NCBI GenBank assembly: GCA_004357365.1
Contig: SMVT01000126.1
Span: 1 to 5,198, forward strand
Direction: 5' to 3'
Length of the DNA: 5,198 nucleotides
From: Nitrospina sp.
Lineage (GTDB): Bacteria; Nitrospinota; Nitrospinia; Nitrospinales; Nitrospinaceae
In this document: positions 1-5,198 of the stretch, piece after piece
Position numbering within the stretch: the stretch's first letter is position 1
How the letters are laid out: each line of letters begins with the position of its first letter
Position numbers and translations under genes: made by a program
The notes under the pieces: generated by a model
Database searches by the model: none
The model's input: only the letters and a program-made list of their open reading frames with translations
What the model was told of the DNA's origin: nothing

Positions 1-1222
1 ATTCCATGCCTTCCACGGCGGGAGGAATGATAAAAGCCACCGCCGCGTATCCCAGGTTGGAAACCGCCTGCGCCAGCCCCAGAATCCAGATTCCCTTGAA
101 AATCCCGAAGCGGTCTGTAAACCATCCCCCCACCAGTCCGCCCGCGATCGATAAACCCAGACCGATGTTGACGGACACCAGTCCGATTTCCGTGGCGCTA
201 AACCCCATGTCGACCCAAAAGGGTTTGATCATGAAGCCCATGGAGGAATCGGCCAGTTTGAAGATGAGAATGAAGATAACCATGGGAATGATGTAGGGAC
301 GCTGAGCCAATTCAAACAGAGCGCCGAACATGGGGCCTTCGTTTAAATCCTCCCGCAACGATGGACTGTTTTCGACGTTGGAACGCGCCGCGGCGCGGCT
401 CAACAGGAGAATCGCCCCGGTGAACAACAACAGGCCGGGCCACAACCACGGAAGGCCTTCCGAGAAATCCAGTTTCCAGTCCACCAGACCCACCGCGCCC
501 AGAATAAACAGATACACCAGCGCCAGCGCATAGGGGTGCTGAACGAGAAGCCGCCACTCCGCTTTAACCGAATGGATCGACCGGGTGTGATACGGCTTCT
601 CCTGCGGCGCCATCAGACACACTGTGCCGCACAGGCAGAGGATGGCGGTGCCGGCCAGATAGGTGGCGCTCCAGGACAGGTAATCGCTGAGGATCAGGAT
701 AATTCCGGAAGCCAACATGCCGACGCGATACATGCCGATACGAATGCCGTTGGCTATTCCCAGTTCGTTCGTGTCCAGCATTTCGATGGTATAGCCGTCG
801 ATGGCAATATCGCTGGTCGCCGAAAAAAGCGTGAACAGACCAATCGCCACCCAAACCCACGGCCCGAAATCCAGGATCACCGCGAAGCCGAGCAGGACCA
901 TCCCCATGAGTATATCCATGACGAAGATCCATCGGCGGTGGTAACGGTAATAGTCCACCGCCGGGGCCCATAAAAATTTCAGGGTCCAGGCCAAGCCCAA
1001 CAGGCTCATAAAACCGATTTGCCAGAGCTCCACCCCCTGCTGGCGAAAGTGCACCGGGAACACGTCATAAAAAACTCCCAGGGGGAACCCTTCCGTAAAG
1101 TACAGGATGCCCACCCAGTACATTTTCGATTTCAGTAAACTTGGTTTGTGTTCCAAAAGGGATTCGGGAGTTGAGGTTTTCAGAAAATGAATGAGGCGGG
1201 GTTTCCCCTGATCCAACCTCAT
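1..1222 (-). CDS. AmpG/PAT-type MFS permease (3' end beyond window)
   Basis: The minus frame is open from position 1222 to the left edge, giving 407 residues without the C-terminus. It reads as a major facilitator protein of the AmpG/PAT branch (known members: AmpG, which imports anhydromuropeptides for murein recycling, and acetyl-CoA transporters). Visible signatures are LYFTEGFPLGVFYD (residues 40-53, first helix), LKFLWAPAVD (81-90), ATSDIAIDGY (135-144), a GIANGIRIGMYRVG stretch (155-168) and, after a charged central loop (about 207-225), FKLADSS (321-327), GFSATEIGLV (340-349) and GGLVGGWFTDRFG (361-373). The protein would sit in the inner membrane with about 12 helices, of which roughly nine or ten are present. 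Exact substrate is not shown; murein-fragment import is the default guess. The start is uncertain: ATG at 1222 is the first ATG after the in-frame stop but has no Shine-Dalgarno, and ATG at 1123, just before helix 1, is an alternative. The gene is transcribed divergently from the cyclase gene. Confidence 0.9.
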   Translation of the reverse strand, partial: MRLDQGKPRLIHFLKTSTPESLLEHKPSLLKSKMYWVGILYFTEGFPLGVFYDVFPVHFRQQGVELWQIGFMSLLGLAWTLKFLWAPAVDYYRYHRRWIFVMDILMGMVLLGFAVILDFGPWVWVAIGLFTLFSATSDIAIDGYTIEMLDTNELGIANGIRIGMYRVGMLASGIILILSDYLSWSATYLAGTAILCLCGTVCLMAPQEKPYHTRSIHSVKAEWRLLVQHPYALALVYLFILGAVGLVDWKLDFSEGLPWLWPGLLLFTGAILLLSRAAARSNVENSPSLREDLNEGPMFGALFELAQRPYIIPMVIFILIFKLADSSMGFMIKPFWVDMGFSATEIGLVSVNIGLGLSIAGGLVGGWFTDRFGIFKGIWILGLAQAVSNLGYAAVAFIIPPAVEGME

Positions 1223-1265
1223 CGCGATAAGGCGGGAGCGGGCCAGTTGCGGACCGCAGGCGAAT

Positions 1266-1287
1266 CATTTCCTACCTTGAAATTATA
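1266..1287 (-). promoter_or_regulatory. Candidate -10 box and strong ribosome-binding site upstream of the permease gene
   Basis: Reading leftward on the minus strand there is a consensus TATAAT at 1287-1282, without a good -35 at normal spacing (TCGGCA 18 bp upstream; a better TTGAGT lies 23 bp away). It is followed by AAGG (1278-1275), six bases, then ATG at 1268-1266. This is the best-formed Shine-Dalgarno plus ATG in the region, but that ATG is out of frame with the permease: it opens a 67-codon frame ending at 1065, inside the permease gene. If transcription starts about seven bases after the TATAAT, near 1275, the Shine-Dalgarno would lie at the very 5' end of the mRNA. The -10 box is therefore plausible, while the role of the ATG is unresolved. 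Confidence 0.35.
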
Positions 1288-1363
1288 TAACCGAAAGGGG
1301 CTTTTTGCCGACTCAAAAATGGTTTCCGCCCGAAAATAATTCCTGCCGATTGGACCCAAAATA

Positions 1364-1379
1364 TTCGGGTTTTCCCGAA
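1364..1379. repeat. Perfect 6-4-6 inverted repeat, candidate operator
   Basis: TTCGGG (1364-1369), TTTT, CCCGAA (1374-1379) forms an exact dyad. It lies where the -35 element of the rightward promoter would be (about 1366-1371 for a 17-bp spacer), and that -35 has no match to consensus. A regulator-binding site is therefore a better reading than a terminator: there is no T-run after it in a useful position, and it lies upstream of the predicted transcript start. The CCCGAAA half-site recurs at 1329-1335. Which regulator would bind is not known. Confidence 0.4.
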
Positions 1380-1388
1380 ACAAACCTT

Positions 1389-1394
1389 TATAAT
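1389..1394 (+). promoter_or_regulatory. Candidate -10 box of the cyclase operon
   Basis: A consensus TATAAT lies 48 bp before the cyclase ATG, which would give a leader of roughly 40 bases. There is no recognisable -35 (TTCGGG at 19 bp is the closest and is poor) and no extended -10 TG. Together with the inverted repeat immediately upstream, this suggests activator dependence or an alternative sigma factor; that is inference. Confidence 0.4.
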
Positions 1395-1442
1395 TGAAAA
1401 AGGGGGAATTCAGCCGATTTCGAGCCGTTTCGCCGGAGACTC

Positions 1443-3530
1443 ATGAACGACGCCAAAACCAAAATATCCAATACGCTGTTCAACAACCGCCAGTTGTTTC
1501 TGCGTTACAACCAGTACAAAATCCAGCGTATCCAGAAAACCCTGTCGCAGGCCGACCGTCTGGTGTTCACCCTCATTCCCCGTTTGCTGCACATCAATAT
1601 GAAAGGGCTTCCCGGATACATTAATGAAGACGTTCCCTGCGGAATTTATAATTTTGAAATCAACCCGGAAAGCCAGATGGCGGCGGAGCGCCTGTTCCCG
1701 AGCGCCATTTTAAGAGGCGGCGAGAGCTATTCGCCTTTTATTCACACCCTTCTGTTGATGGGAAGCACCGGTTCCATCGCCCAAAGCCAAAAGTCGGACC
1801 TCGACTTCACCCTGTTCGTCAACAAAATAAGCGTCACGCCCGAACGCCTGGCCCTATTCGAGAAAAAGCTGAAATTGATCGAGGATTGGACCTGGAATAA
1901 TTTCAAGCTGGAAATTCATTTTTTCAATAACGACATCAACGACGTCAAAAACAATATCTTCGGAGAAAGCGACTCGGAAAGCACCGGCTCGGCCCAGGCC
2001 AAACTGTTGAAAGAGGAAATGTACCGGACCGCTGTGATCACCGGAGGCAAAATTCCTTTCTGGTGGGTCGTACCCCTCAATACGGACGACAACCTGTATG
2101 AAAATCTGTATCACCTGGTCCAAACCAATCAAACCCTGTTGAACCCGGACGATTTTGTGGATACCGGCAACGTCGACGACATCTCCCAGGGAGAATTTTT
2201 TGGCGGTTCAATCTGGACCCTGATCAAATCGTTCAAAGCCCCGTTCAAAACCCTCATCAAGATGGGGTTGCTGGAAGAATACATGTTCAACAATACCCGG
2301 TCCAACCTGCTGTGCCATGAAATCAAAAAAAAGGTGTTCTCCGGCATGCCTTATGAAAAAATCGATACCTATAAAAATTTATTCGAACGGGTGGAAAAAT
2401 ATTTCCAGACCACCAAAACCGAACGTGAAGTGGATGCGCTCCGAATCGCGTTTTATTTGAAAACAGGTTCCAAGGTCAATAATTACGAACTGGTTCACGG
2501 CAGTACGGACCCCAATAAAAAAATGCTGGTTGAGCTGATTAATGACTGGGATTGGGATCCGCAGAAGGTGGAAAATCTCAACTCGTATATGGACTGGCAA
2601 ATGATGGAAAAAGTGGCGCTCGGAAACCGGATGAACCAGATTCTGATGAACTCCTACAAGAATATTTCGGAAGCCAACTCCAAGCTGGGACCCGGCAAAA
2701 GCCTCATCACCGACAGGGATACGCATCTGCTGGGCCGCAAGTTGTTCAGCTATTACCGCAAGACCGTCAACAAAGTGGAAAACCTGTTCGCCCTGGTCGA
2801 TGGCGATACCAGCGAAAAGGAACTGACTTTCCTCCTGCACCAGACCAACCCAACCGACAAGGGAACCTGGTATCTCATTCGTGGAAAAACGCTGGCCCTG
2901 CTGGAGATGATCCCCCAGGAAAATATCATCAAAAAAGCGTCCACCCTGCAGTTCCTGATTGCCTTCACCTGCTTCAACAACCTGTACAACGAGGACACCG
3001 TCCTCCTGTTGCGATCCGAACAGCATTCCATCAAGGGTCAGGATTTAAAAAGCCTGTTAAACGAACTGTCCAGTTTTCTGGCACAGGTCAATATTGCCGA
3101 TATCTCCAACGAAGCGTTATTGGCCAACGCACATATCAAACAGATGTTTATCATTGTCGACTTTGGCAATCCCATTCCACGGGAAATCACCATCGGAAAC
3201 ATCGATGAATGCAAAACCCACAAGGAGGTATCCAATTTCATCAACAAACGCCTGGAACGCATCCGGCATATGGTGACGATTTACCTGACCTCATGGGGGG
3301 AGTTGTTCTGCAAAACATATTCGGGTATAAATTGTATGGGGCGGAGCCTCAACGACCTCCTCCCCCAAACGTCGGTCAACAATCTGGACCATCCCCGTCA
3401 CCTGAAAGTGTTCGTGCCGGGGAGCCGCAGGGATTCCACAAATCATTACTGGCTGAATGGTTATATTTTAAAATACCTGAAAGCGGGCCTTGCCAAACAA
3501 GAGACTTCACCGGCGCCGATATCCACATGA
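1443..3530 (+). CDS. cyaA: Class I adenylate cyclase (CyaA-type), C-terminally short
   Basis: This 695-residue cytoplasmic protein would convert ATP to cAMP and pyrophosphate. It aligns by eye with E. coli CyaA along the N-terminal catalytic domain (Pfam Adenyl_cycl_N, then the class I cyclase domain). Matches include PRLLHINMKGLPGY (46-59), MGSTGSIAQSQKSDLD (106-121), E157 in LEIHFF, EMYRTAV (192-198), K203 in GGK, and EFFGGSIWTLIKSFKAPFK (251-269). Taking E. coli S103, S113, D114, D116, E150 and K196 as references, the equivalents S108, S118, D119, D121, E157 and K203 are kept, so the nucleotidyltransferase-type active site looks intact; E. coli W118 is T123 here. The catalytic part spans about 1-450. 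The rest (about 450-695) resembles the start of the regulatory half, but E. coli has 848 residues, so about 150 are missing at the C-terminus with a clean stop and no downstream remnant. The start is ATG 1443 with GGAG four bases upstream. It is probably first in an operon with the next two genes. Confidence 0.92.
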   Translation: MNDAKTKISNTLFNNRQLFLRYNQYKIQRIQKTLSQADRLVFTLIPRLLHINMKGLPGYINEDVPCGIYNFEINPESQMAAERLFPSAILRGGESYSPFIHTLLLMGSTGSIAQSQKSDLDFTLFVNKISVTPERLALFEKKLKLIEDWTWNNFKLEIHFFNNDINDVKNNIFGESDSESTGSAQAKLLKEEMYRTAVITGGKIPFWWVVPLNTDDNLYENLYHLVQTNQTLLNPDDFVDTGNVDDISQGEFFGGSIWTLIKSFKAPFKTLIKMGLLEEYMFNNTRSNLLCHEIKKKVFSGMPYEKIDTYKNLFERVEKYFQTTKTEREVDALRIAFYLKTGSKVNNYELVHGSTDPNKKMLVELINDWDWDPQKVENLNSYMDWQMMEKVALGNRMNQILMNSYKNISEANSKLGPGKSLITDRDTHLLGRKLFSYYRKTVNKVENLFALVDGDTSEKELTFLLHQTNPTDKGTWYLIRGKTLALLEMIPQENIIKKASTLQFLIAFTCFNNLYNEDTVLLLRSEQHSIKGQDLKSLLNELSSFLAQVNIADISNEALLANAHIKQMFIIVDFGNPIPREITIGNIDECKTHKEVSNFINKRLERIRHMVTIYLTSWGELFCKTYSGINCMGRSLNDLLPQTSVNNLDHPRHLKVFVPGSRRDSTNHYWLNGYILKYLKAGLAKQETSPAPIST

Positions 3531-3561
3531 ACCGACTTCTGATCCCGAACCGGAAACTTTA

Positions 3562-4413
3562 ATGTCGCATATCGAAGAAATTCTATCTCTGACTTTGAAC
3601 AATAACGTTCATGATGGTGTTAATTTCACCTCCTACGACCTCAAAGGCATCAGCCTGAATGGCATATCGTTTATTTTTTCCGTGTTTTCAGGTTCCAGTT
3701 TTGACAAATCGGAACTGGTGGATATCAATTTTTCCCAAGCCAACCTCAAAAACACTTCCTTCAAAAAATCCAAAATCAAAAATGTTAATTTCACTTCCTG
3801 CAATCTGGAAAACGCGAATTTCGAGGATGCCACCCTGATCAACTGTGATTTCAAAAACGCCAAACTGGAGAAATCCGTTTTCGCTTCCGCGCAGATCAAA
3901 GGATGCCATTTTCGGGGAAGCAACATGAGCCACAGCAATCTTTCGTCGTCGAAAATCCAAAACAGCGATCTGAGGTTCGCTCGGCTGATGTACACCTACG
4001 CCAAGTCCGTCGACATCTCCGGATCCCGAATGAATGGCATTAACGCCCGGGGTTCCGACTTCGGGTTTTGCAAAATCTCCAATGTCGATCTGAGGGGAGC
4101 CATATTGAAATATTGTGATTTCAATTCCTGCACGCTCAAGGGGGTCAAACTCTCACACGCGGAAATGGTCGGCAGTGAATTAAAGGATTCCTTCTGCAAG
4201 GGAACGGATATGGAGGAAATCAATCTGGAAGGGGCCGACCTGACCTACGCCAACCTGGAAGGCGTCAACTTGAAAAACGCCTTCCTCCTCGAGGCCAACC
4301 TCCACGGCGCCAATTTCAGAAAGGCCAATCTGAAGGACGCTTACCTGGTGGACGCCAATATCTCAAAGGCCCTGCTCAAGGAAGCCATTCTGGACAACAC
4401 CATTCTGGAATAG
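3562..4413 (+). CDS. Pentapeptide-repeat protein, 53 repeats
   Basis: This 283-residue protein is almost wholly pentapeptide repeats, a fold known to form a right-handed quadrilateral beta-helix. The central residue falls exactly every five positions from F22 to L282, giving 53 repeats (about 13 turns) without a break; 50 are F, L, I or M, and the exceptions are A147, A162 and C212. The first 20 residues look like an N-terminal cap. Residues 225-277 are textbook A(N/D)LXX (for example ANLEGVNLKNA, 230-240), whereas the earlier part uses S, C, V, T or I in place of the alanine. There is no signal peptide, membrane segment, or catalytic domain. Hand counts give 31 K/R and 32 D/E, so it is not strongly acidic like the gyrase-binding DNA mimics MfpA and Qnr. 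ATG 3562, preceded by GGAA, was chosen over an in-frame ATG at 3490 that would overlap the cyclase gene and add a basic, non-repeat stretch. It lies 31 bp after the cyclase. Function is unknown; a scaffold or protein-binding role is a guess. Confidence 0.93.
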   Translation: MSHIEEILSLTLNNNVHDGVNFTSYDLKGISLNGISFIFSVFSGSSFDKSELVDINFSQANLKNTSFKKSKIKNVNFTSCNLENANFEDATLINCDFKNAKLEKSVFASAQIKGCHFRGSNMSHSNLSSSKIQNSDLRFARLMYTYAKSVDISGSRMNGINARGSDFGFCKISNVDLRGAILKYCDFNSCTLKGVKLSHAEMVGSELKDSFCKGTDMEEINLEGADLTYANLEGVNLKNAFLLEANLHGANFRKANLKDAYLVDANISKALLKEAILDNTILE

Positions 4414-4453
4414 AAATCTCCCGGGGATTTCCCTACCCGGACGGGTCCCGGCC

Positions 4454-4822
4454 ATGGCGTTTTTCATCTTAATGTTACATTTAGGGGTGATTTTATTCGT
4501 GGTGATCGGATTCCCGGTCGCCCTGATCACGAATCACCGCCGCTTCCGGCTGATTCATGCCGGGGTCCTCGCCTCCATCACCCTGCTGATGATTCTGCAG
4601 ATTCCCTGTCCGCTAACCGTTCTCGAAGAAGGGATGAGCGGGGAGTCCTACGCGGGATCGTTTCTCGCCACCTGGCTGAACCGTATCATTTACATGGAAT
4701 GGTTCACGCCGCAAACGGTGTTTGTGGTCAATATGATTTTCGCGGTGGTGGTCTTTTCTTCGTTCTGGTGGCGGCCCCTGAAACCAAAAACCGGCAGGGA
4801 TCAAATCACCTCCGGGAAATGA
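4454..4822 (+). CDS. DUF2784 family small membrane protein
   Basis: This 122-residue protein matches the DUF2784 pattern as I know it: an N-terminal helix beginning with LH (8-9), an RxxxIHAG segment (32-37) leading into a second helix, the CPLTVLEE motif (52-59) just after that helix, a GxxYAGSF segment (63-70), and a C-terminal helix. Probable membrane segments are residues 4-25, 33-50 and 88-105, with a basic tail (R107 to K122). The family has no established biochemical role. The ATG at 4454 has no strong Shine-Dalgarno; ATG 4472 (M7, directly before LHLG) is a possible alternative. It lies 40 bp after the pentapeptide gene, likely co-transcribed, and its last 17 bp overlap the end of the convergent SUMF1-like gene. 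Confidence 0.85.
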   Translation: MAFFILMLHLGVILFVVIGFPVALITNHRRFRLIHAGVLASITLLMILQIPCPLTVLEEGMSGESYAGSFLATWLNRIIYMEWFTPQTVFVVNMIFAVVVFSSFWWRPLKPKTGRDQITSGK

Positions 4823-5198
4823 CCGGTCGGACGCACCGGAACCCGACGTTTTCAAAGTATTCCTCGGGATTGGCCTCGGTCCGGTAAAACGCATACCGAT
4901 AAGCCTCCAGAAAATAATGCCCGCCTTTCTGGAATCCGTTGCCGCGAAGCACCTTGAACTGTTTCCCGAATTTTTTAAATGGATAATCATTCCCCGGATA
5001 AGCCTGGTACCAGCTCAATGTCCACTCCATGGCGTTCCCGGCCATGTCATAGACGTTATAAGGGCTGACGTCTTTCGGAAAACTTCCGCCGGTCACCGGG
5101 GCCTTGGCGCCGTCGACCCCGACGTTGGCCCAGCCTTTTTGATACTCATTGCCCCACGGAAACAACCGGCCGTCCGTGCCCCGCGCCGCCTTTTCCCA
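4806..5198 (-). CDS. SUMF1/FGE-sulfatase-domain protein, C-terminal part (5' end beyond window)
   Basis: The minus frame is open from the right edge to a TGA at 4808-4806, giving the last 130 residues. It is the C-terminal half of a formylglycine-generating-enzyme-like (SUMF1, PF03781) domain, with the hallmarks WEKAARGTDGRLFPWGNE (first 18 residues), VYDMAGNAMEW (49-59), KVLRGN (82-87), EAYRYAFYR (98-106) and VGFRCVRP (118-125). True formylglycine-generating enzymes carry a reactive cysteine pair between the RGGS-type motif and the GFR motif; this segment (88-117) has no cysteine and the only one present is in GFRCV. It is therefore unlikely to be a sulfatase-activating oxidase and belongs with the many SUMF1-domain proteins of other or unknown function. 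Whether a signal peptide, kinase or other domain precedes it cannot be seen here. It converges on and overlaps the DUF2784 gene. Confidence 0.9.
   Translation of the reverse strand, partial: WEKAARGTDGRLFPWGNEYQKGWANVGVDGAKAPVTGGSFPKDVSPYNVYDMAGNAMEWTLSWYQAYPGNDYPFKKFGKQFKVLRGNGFQKGGHYFLEAYRYAFYRTEANPEEYFENVGFRCVRPVISRR
4826..4852 (+). terminator. Weak hairpin followed by TTTT after the DUF2784 gene
   Basis: GTCGG (4826-4830) pairs with CCGAC (4843-4847) across a 12-base loop and is followed by GTTTTC, just four bases after the DUF2784 stop codon. It could end the plus-strand operon, but the stem is short, the T-run is only four bases, and the sequence is also coding for the opposite gene. 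It is offered only as the best candidate in this position. Confidence 0.2.

Larger units (their letters stand above)
1223..1442. other. Divergent intergenic region between permease and cyclase genes
   Basis: This 220-bp stretch separates the two divergently transcribed genes. It is richer in A and T than the flanking coding sequence. It contains a leftward TATAAT (1287-1282), a rightward TATAAT (1389-1394), a perfect inverted repeat at 1364-1379, and an extra copy of CCCGAAA at 1329-1335 that repeats the right arm at 1374-1380, 45 bp away. I found no TGTGA-N6-TCACA cAMP-receptor-type site and no tRNA or other RNA gene. No convincing small gene is visible beyond the 67-codon frame that overlaps the permease start. 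Confidence 0.6.

Noticed and set aside
564..971. Open frame of 135 codons on the minus strand, and similar ones at 312-557 and 536-973
   Set aside because: They lie in other frames of the permease gene, which is continuously open and has recognisable AmpG-family motifs throughout; their own translations are rich in R, G, H and P and look non-natural.
2379..3208. Long open frames inside the cyclase gene (minus 2379-3026, plus 2552-3208)
   Set aside because: The cyclase frame matches a known family across this whole span; these are shadow frames without recognisable motifs.
3490..3561. Extended start for the pentapeptide protein at ATG 3490
   Set aside because: It would overlap the cyclase end by 41 bp and add a basic, non-repeat stretch (MPNKRLHRRR...); ATG 3562 has a GGAA ribosome-binding site and begins just before the cap and repeats.
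3562..4413. Pentapeptide protein as a Qnr/MfpA-type gyrase-protecting DNA mimic
   Set aside because: It is longer, has no loops, and carries about equal numbers of acidic and basic residues by hand count, unlike the acidic mimics.
4414..4453. GC-rich symmetric sequence around CCCGGG between the pentapeptide and DUF2784 genes
   Set aside because: The dyad AAATC...GATTT is centred with almost no loop and has no T-run, so it does not make a convincing terminator or attenuator.
4776..4803. Inverted repeat CAGGG / CCCTG near the end of DUF2784 as a terminator for the minus-strand gene
   Set aside because: The stem is only five base pairs with a 14-base loop and no following T-run on the minus strand; likely coincidental within coding sequence.

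Overview
This window holds five protein-coding genes and no RNA genes, mobile elements or CRISPR arrays that I can see. It looks like a Gram-negative bacterial chromosome of moderate GC. The AmpG-type permease (murein recycling), class I adenylate cyclase, pentapeptide-repeat protein, DUF2784 membrane protein and SUMF1-domain protein together suggest a Nitrospinota, Desulfobacterota or related proteobacterial lineage. That placement is a low-confidence inference from gene types, not from any marker gene.

Layout: (i) positions 1-1222, minus strand, an AmpG/PAT-type major facilitator permease whose 3' end runs off the left edge. (ii) 1223-1442, a 220-bp divergent intergenic region with a -10-like box facing each way and a perfect 6-4-6 inverted repeat next to the rightward -10. 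(iii) 1443-3530, plus strand, a class I (CyaA-type) adenylate cyclase of 695 residues, about 150 residues shorter than the E. coli enzyme at the C-terminal end. (iv) 3562-4413, plus strand, a 283-residue pentapeptide-repeat protein with 53 repeats in unbroken register. (v) 4454-4822, plus strand, a small DUF2784 membrane protein. (vi) 4806-5198, minus strand, the C-terminal part of a SUMF1/formylglycine-generating-enzyme-like protein that starts beyond the right edge and overlaps the DUF2784 gene tail to tail by 17 bp.

The three plus-strand genes are spaced 31 and 40 bp apart with no convincing terminator between them, so they probably form one transcription unit driven from the divergent region. 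The most interesting point is the cyclase itself. The catalytic nucleotidyltransferase residues are kept, but the position matching E. coli Trp118 is threonine and the C-terminal regulatory region is shortened. It is followed directly by a long, charge-balanced beta-helix protein, which could be a partner, localiser or effector. That link is inference from adjacency only; no cAMP-binding (CRP-type) gene or obvious CRP site lies in the window.
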